A stretch of DNA of 64,000 nt from Nostoc piscinale CENA21 (GCF_001298445.1 NZ_CP012036.1:2607263-2671262), one strand, 5' to 3'; numbered from the stretch's first letter, positions 1 through 8,856 are shown. Numbers and translations: made by a program. The notes: generated by a model not told the origin, from the letters alone.

Positions 1-300
1 GCTGTGTTATCGCAAGTACAGCCTGATGGCAAAGTATATAATCTGACTCAGGGCTATATACATTGTCCACAAAACACTGCTGTGCCGATTAAAATTCAAC
101 TGCAAACAACTTGTGTACGCATTGCCAAAGGTAATGCTTTGCGTTTGAGTTTGAGTGCGGCTTGTTTTCCTGCTTATGCTATGAACTCTGGTAATGGTGC
201 AGTGCTGAACAGCAATGATTTACGCAATGCTCAAGTTATCACATTGACAGTACATTGTGGTGGCGATCGCAATTCTCAAATTTTCTTACCAGTGATTTAA
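1..300 (+). CDS. C-terminal end of a CocE/NonD (X-Pro dipeptidyl-peptidase type) hydrolase, partial
   Basis: Only the last 99 codons are in the window; the frame is open back to base 1, so the gene starts upstream. The segment has the look of the jelly-roll C-terminal domain of X-Pro dipeptidyl-peptidase/CocE serine hydrolases: a DGKxYNLTxG strand near its start, then PIKIQLQTTCVRIAKGN, the LRLSLSAACFP strand and a final LTVHCGGDRNSQIFLPVI. In this family the domain packs against the alpha/beta-hydrolase core; the catalytic triad would be outside the window. Substrate cannot be judged. The stop is followed after 5 bases by the start of the next gene on the same strand, so the two are probably co-transcribed. 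Confidence 0.7.
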   Translation, partial: AVLSQVQPDGKVYNLTQGYIHCPQNTAVPIKIQLQTTCVRIAKGNALRLSLSAACFPAYAMNSGNGAVLNSNDLRNAQVITLTVHCGGDRNSQIFLPVI

Positions 301-305
301 ATAGA

Positions 306-791
306 ATGTATATCAAAACCAAAACTTTTCAAATTACACCAAAAGAATTAGGCGCACTCTTAACTTTTTTCTATTACAGGCGGATGAAATTTATTTTTAT
401 TCTCTTAGCAATTTTGTTAATTATCAATATTGTTTTTTCCGTCTTACAAAATCGCTTTGATTGGTGGTTAATATATTTTGTCGGCTTAGGAGCGTATTTT
501 GTTTCCTTACCTTTGTTTTTTCAACCACAAAAGCGCAATTCTACATTAGAGTTTCAAAATCGCTACTGTGAAATTGATGAAAATTTCTTTGCAGTCTTTT
601 ATGAAGATGGCAGTATTGTTAAAATTAATTACTCGCACTTTATTCAAGTCGTCAAAAAAGCAGACTATTATTTTCTATACATGACTAAAGTCCAATTTTA
701 TTATTTACCAGTTGCCGCTTTTGAAAGTGAAAAAGATATCCATAGATTTGATTTGTTTTTACAGAGCAGACAATTAATGAAACTCTGGTAA
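306..791 (+). CDS. YcxB-like membrane protein, 161 residues
   Basis: Begins with basic and hydrophobic residues, then two membrane segments (about residues 29-45 and 51-67), followed by a soluble C-terminal half rich in aromatic residues. The layout of two helices plus a C-terminal sheet domain with a YFLYMTKVQFYYLP strand resembles the YcxB-like family, whose function is unknown. I chose the ATG at 306 over an upstream in-frame GTG at 255, because the upstream start would run into the preceding gene by 46 bases. It lies 5 bases after the stop of that gene. Function is not inferable beyond a likely inner-membrane location. Confidence 0.6.
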   Translation: MYIKTKTFQITPKELGALLTFFYYRRMKFIFILLAILLIINIVFSVLQNRFDWWLIYFVGLGAYFVSLPLFFQPQKRNSTLEFQNRYCEIDENFFAVFYEDGSIVKINYSHFIQVVKKADYYFLYMTKVQFYYLPVAAFESEKDIHRFDLFLQSRQLMKLW

Positions 792-805
792 TTGCTGCAA
801 TATTA

Positions 806-3800
806 TCATTTAATTATATTTGATTTCTGACTTGCTAAATCCATAATGATTTCAAACCGAAAGTTTTGCGCTAAATCGGTTAAATACTTTTGATATATAG
901 GATTTTCAACCGGAGTTTCCGACATTAAATTTAAGATGAGATCATCACTACACTGAGCCGCAGCATGATGTAATTCGCCCCGCCATTCATCTGGCATTTG
1001 AGCTAACCAATCTAATACCTCTTGGTGTATATTATTATGGCTGATATTTGATTGGATTTCATTAATCGCGGGCTGAGGTTCTTCCTGATAAATATATTGA
1101 ACATTTAAATATTGTTGAATTTTTTCCAATATTTCTGATTCACGAAACGGCTTATTAATCAAATCATCACAGCCTGCTGAGAGGATAGCTGCTCTTTGCT
1201 CTTCAAAAGCATGGGCTGTTAAAGCAATAATAATCGTTTTCAATGACGAAGAAATTGCCGTTTCATTTGCAGTTTTAATTAACTTTGTTGCTACATAACC
1301 ATCCATCACAGGCATACGCATATCCATAAAAATCAGATGTGGTTGCCATCCCTGCCATAAGTTAATAGCTTCCTGTCCATTTGTAGCTTCACGCACTACA
1401 AAACCTCTAAGTTGTAACAATTTAACTAGTACCAAATGGTTTTCTAAAACATCATCTACAACTAAAATTCGGTATTCGGGTTGTCCTGGTGCTAAACAAA
1501 GAACTCGACGCTGATTTTGTCTGATTGCAAGTTGACTAGTTGAGGCGAAACCAATATCAATCTGAAAGGTAAAAGTAGTGCCAACACCTTCTTGACTGGT
1601 AACAGTGATATCTCCTCCCATCAACTGCACATATTTACGGCTGATTGCTAAACCTAGTCCAGTTCCTTGTTGAGATTTGCGTCCAATTTCAGTTTGTTCA
1701 AAGGCTTGAAATAACAAATCAATTTCTTGGGGAGAAATACCAACACCTGTATCTTGTATCTCGAATATGAGGGAATGGGGGTAAATATTTTCTGTGTATT
1801 CTTGGGGTTGTTGGGCTAATTTGACACGCAAAATCACGCTACCTTGGGTAGTAAATTTTATTGCATTGCCTAAAAGATTGAGTAAAACTTGCCGCAGTTT
1901 GTTATCGTCTGTTTGTACATATTGGGGTAGTTGTGGTGCGTATTCAAAATGTAGTTGTAAACCTTTTGATTCGGCACGCAACCGCAACATTTCTTCTAGG
2001 TTATTTAATAGAGTAATTAAATCAAAATGACTGATATTTAATGTGGTTCTGCCAGCTTCAATTTTAGACATTTCTAAGATGTCGTTAATTAAATTCAGCA
2101 GATGTTCGCCAGCACGATTAATAATTGCTAGGTGTTTTTGGTGTTCTGTTGACAGTTGACTGTCATAACTCATAACTTGGGTAAAGCCAAGAATTGCGTT
2201 GAGTGGTGTCCGTAATTCGTGGCTCATATTGGCGAGAAATTCGCTTTTGGCTTTGTTGGCAGCATCAGCAGTAATCACGGCGGCTTGTAATGCTTGTGAT
2301 TGTCTTTGGGTTTGTGCTAGTAGTTCGGCTTGTTGTAAGGCAATTCCCAAATGATTGCCAATTTGAACAACAATATTAATTTCACCTGTTTTCCATTGTC
2401 GCGGATTAGAGTTTTGATAACTGGCGAGTAAACCCCACAGTTTGCTACCACAAAAAATTGGCACAATAATATAAGCTTTAGCTTGAAAACGTTCTAATAA
2501 ATCTAAATAACAAGAATCAAAATCTGCCGTGTAAATATCTGCTACACACCGAAAATTCGCATCTTGACTATAAACACCGCCTTGGTTTGCTTGCAGATAA
2601 GTATCTTGAATAGGATAAGCTGCCCTTTGCAAAATTGTTTCTAGACAGCGACCATCTTCTAAAACATCGTTGGCAATGATGGGATCGCTGATCTGTTCTA
2701 ACATTAAAGAAATCCAACCTTCACTCATTGATTCTGAGACAAATTCACCACTCCAATCAGGATTAAAACGATAGACAACCACACGATCGCAATTTAATGC
2801 TTGGCGTAGTTCTTCAGTTGTCGCAGCAAAAATTGTCTGTAAATCTAAAGTTTGGCGCATTCTTTGAATAACTTGGGCAATTGCTTTTTCCCGTTCGACA
2901 CTCTCCCGCAAAGCGGCTTCTGCGAGTTTAGTCTCGGTAATATCCGTAATTGTCCCTATGTGTCCGGTAATTTCTCCATGTTCATCAAGTTCTGGTATGG
3001 CTTGGCAAATCACCCAAACGCTTTTCCCATCAGGACGCAGAAAACGATGTTCACAAGTATATAAAGATTTGGCGGCGGCGGCTTCATTCCAGGTAGCAAA
3101 AACGCGATCGCGATCATCTGGATGCAAGGCTCGTGACCAGCCAGTACCCATTGCTTCTGCTTGTGGTAAACCCGTAATTTCTGACCAACGCTGATTAAGA
3201 TAGATACAATGACCTAATTTGTTAGTATGGTAGATGCCGACGGGTGAAGCATCGGCTAAAGTTTGATAGCGTAGCCGACTTTCTTGTAAAGCCAGTTCTG
3301 CCCGTTTGCGATCGCTAATGTCTACTATCACTGTACCTACTCCCGAAATCCGATTGTCTTCATCAGGAATCGGAAAATAAGAAGTTAAAAAATAACTCAA
3401 TATTTCTGGTTGCTTGGGTGTGGATGTACAAATTTCTATATTCAGAATCTTTTCACCAGTCGATAATATATGTTCGTAAAATGGCACTACTAATGGTGCA
3501 ATTTGGGGTATAACTTCATATACTGTTTTGCCAATATGTTCTTCTGGGGCTAATCCGTGAATGTCAGCTAAAACTTGATTAACCTGCACATAGCGCAATT
3601 GATGATCAAGTATTTTCATCCCTACAGGCGCACTACTAAAAAAGGCATTAAGACGCGCTTCTCGCAGTGCCAGTTCTCGTTCTAAAGTTTTGCGTTCTGT
3701 AATATCTTTATGAGTACCGATCATCCGCACAGGTTGACCCCAATCATCACATTCAACAATTTTTCCGCGAGAATGAATCCATTTCCATTCATTATTGGCA

Positions 3801-5929
3801 CCGCGCATCCGATACTCAACTTCATAAACAGCACTCACTCCTTGCAGATGCGCCTTTAAAGCAGAACTGACTTTTGGTAAGTCTTCTGGATGGATATATT
3901 GCTCAAGTGCTTGGGAAATATTTGTTAGATAATGGCCTTCGTATCCCATGATGTGTTTCCACTGCCAGCCACAGTAAGCTTGATCTGTAATTAGATTCCA
4001 ATCCCACAAACCCAAGTCGCTGGCTTCTAAGGCGAGTTGTAAACGTTCTTCACTTTTTCTGTGGGCAGCTTCGATCATTTTGCGCTGAATTAAACTGCCT
4101 AACTGAGTCGCCACAGCCCCAACCAACATCAGTAACCGCTTATCAATTGATGCAGCACTACGTTTAAAGAATACTAAAACTGCTAAAACTTCACCATCAG
4201 CTAAAATTGGCACACCAAAGGCTGCTTTTAATCCTACTTGGGCAGCTTGTGGCGATCGCAAAAATACTGGTTGTGTAGCCGCAGCAACATCTTCAATCCA
4301 TTCTGGTTGTTTATTTTGCCAAATCCGCCCAGGTAGCCCCTCACCTACAACAAACTTGACTGTTTGGCTATTGAGAGAAAATTGTCCTAAGCTGCTTTCT
4401 TCTCCATACCAAACTAAACTATGTTCTAAACGTCTCCCGTCTTTACTCGGTAGCCATACTTCGCCAAAATCCCAGTGAATAGAATGACAAATTAAACGCA
4501 AAACTACCTTTAAAGCACTATTCACATCCACCGCGCGGGTAATAGCTTGAGATGTTAACAATAGTAGCCGACTTTCATTTTCTGCCTGTTTCCGGTCTGT
4601 AATATCTTTAGCTGTGGCTAACACATATTTCTGCCCATCAATTTCAATCATTTCCGCACTGAATAACATAGTTTTGATTTCTCTATTAGCGGTACGGAAA
4701 TCAACTTCATAATTGCGTAAAGATTTAGTTTGTTGCAAAATTTGTGTCAGAAACACACTTTCTTGCGAATTAGCCCAAATCTGCAATTCTTGATCAGTGT
4801 GACCAATGACTTGGTTACGAGAATAACCAAATAACCGACAAAAACTATCATTAACTTCGATGTAGCGAGTTTCGGGCAGTTGACACAAAACAATTGGGTC
4901 AGGAGAAGCTTTAAAGGCGGATGCTAACTTGGCTTCCGACGCTTGACGCGCGGTTTCAGCGCGTTGACGTTCCCGTGCTTCCAGTACTAAAGATGTTATA
5001 TTTGCCAGGGAACGGGCAAAGTTTTGGTCTTCTAATGTCCAAGTCCGCAATCTTCCCACCGCTTCTAAACACAAAACTCCCACCGTTTTTCCGGCTGATC
5101 GAATCGGTATATCTAAAATCGAAATAACGTTGAGGGCTGCATAAGGTTGAGCAAATTCTTGAGTCCGCGGATCAGTTTGAACATTTTCCGCCACAATGAT
5201 TTCTTCTTGCTGCAAAGCTTGAAAATAAATCGGATAATCTATTACAGCTAAAGTACGCCCTTCACTATGACGCTGATGATTTTGCTCAAATAAATCCCGA
5301 CAAGAAATCGCAGTTGCAGTTTGATTATATAACCAGATACTAGCTCGTTCAGTTTCTAAATTTTTAGTAGCTGCTTCTGTAATTGCTCCAAATGCTATTT
5401 TGAGATCACCTTGATACAATATCTGATTTTTGGCTAATTCCGTTAATACTAAGTTATGGTTACGGAGTTTACTATTAAGTAGTTGTAAAGCTTGTGCCTG
5501 AAATGTATCCTCTGTTGGTGTTGATGCCAACTTTATTTGCTGAGGCTGAATGCGACGATGAATGCAATTCTGCACACGGATGAGAATTTCTGGAGCGCAT
5601 AGTGGCTTGGTAATATAGTCAACAGCCCCTAATTCAAAGAATTTCTCTCTATCCAGTAAAGTTTCTGTAGAACTGAGCAAAATCACCGGAATATTTTGAG
5701 TTTGTGGCTGAGTTTTGAGATATTGACAGACTGCATAACCATCCATTTCTGGCATGAGAATGTCAAGTAAGATTAAATCAGGTAATGTTTTGAGTACTGC
5801 GTCAATTGCCAGTTTACCTGAAGTGATTTTTTGTACTTGATAATTTTCACCTTCAAGAATTTGAGTTAAAAAATTTAAATCAGTAGGCTGATCATCAACC
5901 AATAGAATTTTCATCGATTGATCATACAT
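806..5929 (-). CDS. Hybrid sensor histidine kinase/response regulator with multiple PAS and GAF domains (1707 aa)
   Basis: Domain order: receiver (residues about 6-122, phospho-Asp56), GAF (about 170-305), PAS (about 320-445), GAF (about 455-600), three PAS/PAC units (about 620-1000, each ending in a D-I-T/S-[DE]-x-K/R motif), a phytochrome-like GAF (about 1020-1190), HisKA with His1237 in the SHELRTPLNAILGF box, HATPase_c (NAIKF, DTGVGIS and GTGLGLA boxes), and a C-terminal receiver with Asp1536. There is no membrane segment, so it is a cytoplasmic multi-input phosphorelay kinase. The third GAF keeps a cysteine (Cys1140, in DSCYLDLLERF) at the place where cyanobacteriochromes bind bilin, but with Tyr rather than His after it. 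The start at 5929 has an AAGAGA ribosome-binding site; Met6 is the alternative. Signal and target are unknown. Confidence 0.93.
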   Translation of the reverse strand: MYDQSMKILLVDDQPTDLNFLTQILEGENYQVQKITSGKLAIDAVLKTLPDLILLDILMPEMDGYAVCQYLKTQPQTQNIPVILLSSTETLLDREKFFELGAVDYITKPLCAPEILIRVQNCIHRRIQPQQIKLASTPTEDTFQAQALQLLNSKLRNHNLVLTELAKNQILYQGDLKIAFGAITEAATKNLETERASIWLYNQTATAISCRDLFEQNHQRHSEGRTLAVIDYPIYFQALQQEEIIVAENVQTDPRTQEFAQPYAALNVISILDIPIRSAGKTVGVLCLEAVGRLRTWTLEDQNFARSLANITSLVLEARERQRAETARQASEAKLASAFKASPDPIVLCQLPETRYIEVNDSFCRLFGYSRNQVIGHTDQELQIWANSQESVFLTQILQQTKSLRNYEVDFRTANREIKTMLFSAEMIEIDGQKYVLATAKDITDRKQAENESRLLLLTSQAITRAVDVNSALKVVLRLICHSIHWDFGEVWLPSKDGRRLEHSLVWYGEESSLGQFSLNSQTVKFVVGEGLPGRIWQNKQPEWIEDVAAATQPVFLRSPQAAQVGLKAAFGVPILADGEVLAVLVFFKRSAASIDKRLLMLVGAVATQLGSLIQRKMIEAAHRKSEERLQLALEASDLGLWDWNLITDQAYCGWQWKHIMGYEGHYLTNISQALEQYIHPEDLPKVSSALKAHLQGVSAVYEVEYRMRGANNEWKWIHSRGKIVECDDWGQPVRMIGTHKDITERKTLERELALREARLNAFFSSAPVGMKILDHQLRYVQVNQVLADIHGLAPEEHIGKTVYEVIPQIAPLVVPFYEHILSTGEKILNIEICTSTPKQPEILSYFLTSYFPIPDEDNRISGVGTVIVDISDRKRAELALQESRLRYQTLADASPVGIYHTNKLGHCIYLNQRWSEITGLPQAEAMGTGWSRALHPDDRDRVFATWNEAAAAKSLYTCEHRFLRPDGKSVWVICQAIPELDEHGEITGHIGTITDITETKLAEAALRESVEREKAIAQVIQRMRQTLDLQTIFAATTEELRQALNCDRVVVYRFNPDWSGEFVSESMSEGWISLMLEQISDPIIANDVLEDGRCLETILQRAAYPIQDTYLQANQGGVYSQDANFRCVADIYTADFDSCYLDLLERFQAKAYIIVPIFCGSKLWGLLASYQNSNPRQWKTGEINIVVQIGNHLGIALQQAELLAQTQRQSQALQAAVITADAANKAKSEFLANMSHELRTPLNAILGFTQVMSYDSQLSTEHQKHLAIINRAGEHLLNLINDILEMSKIEAGRTTLNISHFDLITLLNNLEEMLRLRAESKGLQLHFEYAPQLPQYVQTDDNKLRQVLLNLLGNAIKFTTQGSVILRVKLAQQPQEYTENIYPHSLIFEIQDTGVGISPQEIDLLFQAFEQTEIGRKSQQGTGLGLAISRKYVQLMGGDITVTSQEGVGTTFTFQIDIGFASTSQLAIRQNQRRVLCLAPGQPEYRILVVDDVLENHLVLVKLLQLRGFVVREATNGQEAINLWQGWQPHLIFMDMRMPVMDGYVATKLIKTANETAISSSLKTIIIALTAHAFEEQRAAILSAGCDDLINKPFRESEILEKIQQYLNVQYIYQEEPQPAINEIQSNISHNNIHQEVLDWLAQMPDEWRGELHHAAAQCSDDLILNLMSETPVENPIYQKYLTDLAQNFRFEIIMDLASQKSNIIK

Positions 5930-6316
5930 AATGTCTCTTGATTTTATAATTTATTAAAAAATTTCCGGGGATCAAAGTGAAACGATTTTCATAAAATTAG
6001 AATATTATTAATAAATATAACGCAGAGATAGTAATTTGGTTTGATTGTCGAATTGAATTGTATAGTCAATCATTTTTGATTTCTGCAAAAAAACCTGTTT
6101 CACGGGTTAGGCGAGGTATCTTCACAAGTTCCTCATTTTTTTCGGGTTCAATGTTGATGGAATTATTGAGAATGGCCGTTTAGTCAAATCAAATGCAGTA
6201 TGTCGAGTGACTGATAGCGATAATTGCTTTGATGTAGGTTTTGATTGCGATCGCACCGCATAATTCCAAATCAACACATCAAGAGTATTGGGTAATTTCA
6301 GCACAGGAGGAAACAG
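5930..6316. other. Divergent intergenic region between kinase and radical-SAM genes
   Basis: 387 bases, AT-rich, must hold the promoters of the two divergent genes. It contains one HIP1-like GCGATCGC (about 6247) and the strong ribosome-binding site AGGAGG at 6305-6310, spaced six bases from the ATG at 6317. An ORF on the minus strand (6122-6328) has no family resemblance and overlaps that site, so I do not count it. No clear operator seen. Confidence 0.6.
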
Positions 6317-6940
6317 ATGGAAACGCAACCAACTTACCCATCACCAACACTTCTAGAAATTCCCCCTGGCTATCTCAACATTATGGGTTATGTTGACGAG
6401 TCAGAAGTGAATGGCCCTGGTTGTCGTGCTGTGATTTGGGTGCAAGGTTGTCCCCGCGCCTGTCCTGGTTGCTTTAATCCTGAGTCTTGGCCCTTTGAGA
6501 TTAACCAACTGATTGCTGTTGATACCCTCGCCGAGCAAATTCTCAGTAAACCACAAAACACAGGTGTTACCTTCTCTGGTGGTGAACCTTTTTGGCAAGC
6601 ATCTGCTTTAGCCGCTTTAGCACGTAAATTGAAAGCTGCTGGCTTAAATGTGATGTCTTTTACAGGTTTTACTCTCAAGCAACTCCAGTCCGACTCCGCA
6701 CCTCCAGGTTCACAAGAATTATTAGAACAATTAGATATTGTAATTGATGGGCCATTTGTCGAATCCCTGGCGATTAATTCTCCCAACTCCCCTGTTTCTT
6801 CCAGTAATCAAAGAGTAACCGTTTTTAACCCTGCTTTAGCCGACCAAATTACTTGGGCTAGTGACCAAATCGAAATCCACATTCTCAAGGATGGTAGCCG
6901 CATTGTCACTGGCTATCGTGGACGACTGGAATTAACTTAA
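6317..6940 (+). CDS. NrdG-like 4Fe-4S radical-SAM activating-enzyme family protein
   Basis: 207 residues, the size of anaerobic ribonucleotide-reductase activases. The radical-SAM cluster motif CxxxCxxC is Cys45-PRA-Cys49-PG-Cys52, followed by the glycine-rich SAM-binding motif VTFSGGEPFWQ. The GCR[AV]VIWVQGCPRxCPGCFNPESW stretch is typical of the cyanobacterial 4Fe-4S single-cluster group related to NrdG. These proteins cleave SAM to form a 5'-deoxyadenosyl radical. No anaerobic reductase (NrdD) is in the window, so the partner is unknown. A very good ribosome-binding site (AGGAGG) fixes the start. The gene stands alone on its strand, with a repeat-rich gap before a small double-glycine peptide gene. 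Confidence 0.85.
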   Translation: METQPTYPSPTLLEIPPGYLNIMGYVDESEVNGPGCRAVIWVQGCPRACPGCFNPESWPFEINQLIAVDTLAEQILSKPQNTGVTFSGGEPFWQASALAALARKLKAAGLNVMSFTGFTLKQLQSDSAPPGSQELLEQLDIVIDGPFVESLAINSPNSPVSSSNQRVTVFNPALADQITWASDQIEIHILKDGSRIVTGYRGRLELT

Positions 6941-7113
6941 AGTAATCCCTCTTTTGTTACCTTCGGCAGAAAATAATCCGAAACTCCTAGTTTTACGTTT
7001 ATTCTCAACAAGGGTGTTTAAATGATAAAGTGAGCTGGAGATCGCTCAATTCTTTAATTTGTTTAACATTCATAAGTGGATTAGTATTTTTCTCTCCCCG
7101 TAATAACAAAAGA

Positions 7114-7262
7114 GGGGTCATACCATTTCACGAAAAATCTGATACAGATGTAAACCCTAAAATCCTTGCTAAATCTAAGTTTGTTAATTGCGTTAGCGAA
7201 GCGGTAGCGAGCGTGCGTCATTGCGAATTGCGAATTGCGAATTGCGAATTGTGAATTGGTAT
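7114..7262 (+). repeat. Dispersed repeat with terminal GCGAATT heptads (copy 1)
   Basis: Starts GGGGTCATACCATTTCA, runs through ATACAGATGTAAACCCT and ends in about five tandem 7-mers (ATTGCGA x4, ATTGTGA) and GAATTGGTAT. A second copy with the same order of blocks lies at 41182-41285 with only two to three heptads. The heptads resemble the short tandemly repeated repetitive (STRR) sequences known from heterocystous cyanobacteria. Confidence 0.8.
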
Positions 7263-7280
7263 AACTTAGCATCAATGTCA

Positions 7281-7311
7281 GATACCCGACTTCTTTCAGA
7301 AATCGGGTATC
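7281..7311. repeat. Palindromic repeat, CCCGACTTCTT family (diverged copy)
   Basis: GATACCCGA pairs with TCGGGTATC, continued after one mismatch by TTCT/AGAA. Same core as the perfect copies at 7951-7979 and 23766-23796. Could act as a transcription terminator or be a small mobile palindrome. Confidence 0.7.
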
Positions 7312-7504
7312 TTGTTGTTCACGAATGTATAACTAAAGGCGCTGATTAATTATATTGATTATCCAAAAAGATGCAATAAATTTTTCTCAAATGTCTAACT
7401 AGGGATTTAAACATTGTTATTCAACCTCTAAAGATAGAATATGTATTTATTTTTTTATAACCAAAGAATAATTTTTGATTTCACAAATATGTCTATAAAT
7501 TAAG

Positions 7505-7529
7505 CATAGGTAATTAACAAATACCTATG
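7505..7529. promoter_or_regulatory. Inverted repeat upstream of the small peptide gene
   Basis: CATAGGTA (7505-7512) and TACCTATG (7522-7529) are perfect inverted copies with a 9-base spacer, ending 22 bases before the ATG at 7552. It could be an operator for a dimeric regulator or a 5' leader hairpin. It resembles an NtcA box (GTA-N8-TAC) but the spacer is N9, so I do not call NtcA. Confidence 0.5.
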
Positions 7530-7551
7530 TAACGTAAGTGAGGTCAAGATT

Positions 7552-7830
7552 ATGTTGTTTCAAACAAAAGTATCCGATTTATTTGTGGATTTATCTCCAG
7601 AAAAACAAGAATTTTTAGCTGGAGGATGTAAATATTATGGTCGTGGTCAACAACCAACTCAAGGAGTATCCCCAGCAGAAGAATCATCACCTGAAATGTC
7701 ATCGCCAATAATTTCACAACAACCATCAGCACGTCTAGTTGTAGGTAATATTATTACAGTAACACCATTTGCCAAGTGTTTACCCGGACAAGATTGTTAC
7801 GGCGGCCAAGGTTCTCAAACTCAATACTAA
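7552..7830 (+). CDS. Small double-glycine-leader peptide, candidate bacteriocin/RiPP-type precursor
   Basis: 92 residues. The N-terminal 25 residues (VSDLFVDLSPEKQEFLAGG) match the leader style of cyanobacterial double-glycine precursors, with an L-S-x-x-x-Q-E-x-x-A-G-G motif that C39-peptidase transporters cut after GG. The predicted 67-residue core begins with Cys26, is rich in Gly, Gln, Ser and Pro, and has two more Cys near the end in a KCLPGQDCYGG stretch. GAGG lies about 8 bases before the ATG, an inverted repeat sits just upstream and a hairpin just downstream, so it looks like a single-gene transcript. No modifying or transport gene is adjacent; the nearest candidate enzyme is the radical-SAM protein 612 bases upstream. 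Product activity is unknown. Confidence 0.65.
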   Translation: MLFQTKVSDLFVDLSPEKQEFLAGGCKYYGRGQQPTQGVSPAEESSPEMSSPIISQQPSARLVVGNIITVTPFAKCLPGQDCYGGQGSQTQY

Positions 7831-7847
7831 TGAGATTTTGAACAAAT

Positions 7848-7867
7848 GGAAAAAGTCTTCTTTTTCC
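7848..7867 (+). terminator. Hairpin after the small peptide gene
   Basis: GGAAAAAG (7848-7855), loop TCTT, CTTTTTCC (7860-7867): a perfect 8-bp stem followed by TTT, 18 bases after the stop of the peptide gene. AT-rich stem, so a modest intrinsic terminator. Confidence 0.6.
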
Positions 7868-7950
7868 TTTCAATAAAGTAAGTTGATCAAGCAGAGAAAT
7901 CAATATTGATTTCTTTGCTTACTTGTAAATACAATTGTGTTTACTACAAT

Positions 7951-7979
7951 ATCCCCGACTTCTTGAAGAAGTCGGGGAT
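7951..7979. repeat. Palindromic repeat, CCCCGACTTCTT family (perfect copy)
   Basis: ATCCCCGACTTCTT and AAGAAGTCGGGGAT are perfect 14-base inverted copies separated by one G. Same family as 23766-23796 and 7281-7311; a half copy is at about 25510-25521. Lies between convergent function units and may stop transcription in both directions. Confidence 0.8.
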
Positions 7980-8055
7980 TTGAACGTCGATTTTGCAAAA
8001 TCTCAGATGATTGCTATAGTGCAATTGTATTGACAAATAAATTAGTTAGTTATAA

Positions 8056-8802
8056 ATGAAATTTCTTGGGATTGATCTAGGTTGGAAATCGCAACCAAGT
8101 GGCTTGTGCTGTTTAGAATTAATCGATGGACAATTGCAATTACTAGATTTAGATCGCCAAGATGCGATCGCCGATATTTTAACTTGGATAGATACCTGGG
8201 TACAACCAGAAGCACCAGCGATGATTGCAGTTGATGCACCGACTTTGATTCCTAACGCTACAAGTAGCCGTCTCCCCGATAAACTCACTCATAAATACTT
8301 TGGCAAATATCACGCCGGCTGCTATCCTGCTAATCAAAATTTAGCTTTTGCCGAGCGGACAATTAACTTTGGCTTAGAATTAGAATCACGTGGTTTTGCT
8401 CATGCACCAACGATAGCAGCAAAAACACTTGGTAGATATCAAATAGAAGTTTTTCCGCACCCAGCAATTGTGCATTTATTTAATTTAGAACGCATTCTTA
8501 AATATAAAAAAGGACGCATCAATGAGCGTCGCTTAGAATTAATCAAACTTTATCAATATATTCTCGAAGTTTTACCTATTCTCGAACCTAGTCTGAAAGC
8601 ACCACAATCTCATCTTTTTCCTTTTGACTTTTTCCTTTTACCTTCCACAGGTGCAGCCCTCAAAGCCATCGAAGACAAACTAGATAGTTTAATCTGTGCC
8701 TATGTGGCTGCACACTGGTGGTATTGGGGAGAACAACGCAACTTAGTATTAGGTGATCGCACCACAGGTTACATTGTCATCCCAAATAAAAGTCAAAAGT
8801 GA
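8056..8802 (+). CDS. DUF429 family protein (RNase H-like fold)
   Basis: 248 residues. Starts with MKFLGIDLGWKS, the acidic first strand of an RNase H/actin-like fold, then AVDAPTLIPN, GCYPANQNL and the signature GRYQIEVFPHPAIV, all typical of DUF429. The biochemical role of the family is not established; the conserved Asp residues in strand 1 and in VDAP fit metal or nucleotide binding. Single gene; convergent with the phosphorylase gene that follows on the other strand, with only 54 bases between stops. Confidence 0.8.
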   Translation: MKFLGIDLGWKSQPSGLCCLELIDGQLQLLDLDRQDAIADILTWIDTWVQPEAPAMIAVDAPTLIPNATSSRLPDKLTHKYFGKYHAGCYPANQNLAFAERTINFGLELESRGFAHAPTIAAKTLGRYQIEVFPHPAIVHLFNLERILKYKKGRINERRLELIKLYQYILEVLPILEPSLKAPQSHLFPFDFFLLPSTGAALKAIEDKLDSLICAYVAAHWWYWGEQRNLVLGDRTTGYIVIPNKSQK

Positions 8803-8856
8803 AAAATAAAAAGGTAAAAGTCTTCCTTTTTACTTTTGCCTTTCTACTTTTGCCTT

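Larger units (their letters stand above)
6941..7551. other. Repeat-rich intergenic region
   Basis: 611 bases without a credible gene. It holds a dispersed repeat ending in GCGAATT heptads, a hairpin of the CCCGACTTCTT family and an 8-bp inverted repeat just before the peptide gene (listed separately). ORFs on both strands here are made of repeat sequence, for example the repeated CELRIAN phase of the heptads, and are not genes. Confidence 0.7.

Noticed and set aside
6122..6328. Minus-strand ORF of 68 codons upstream of the radical-SAM gene
   Set aside because: Overlaps the strong AGGAGG site and start of the plus-strand gene and shows no family features.
7030..7275. ORFs on both strands across the heptad repeat
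   Set aside because: Their residues come from the repeat itself (periodic phase of GCGAATT); not protein genes.
7505..7529. NtcA-like box upstream of the peptide gene
   Set aside because: Spacer is GTA-N9-TAC rather than N8; treated as a general inverted repeat only.
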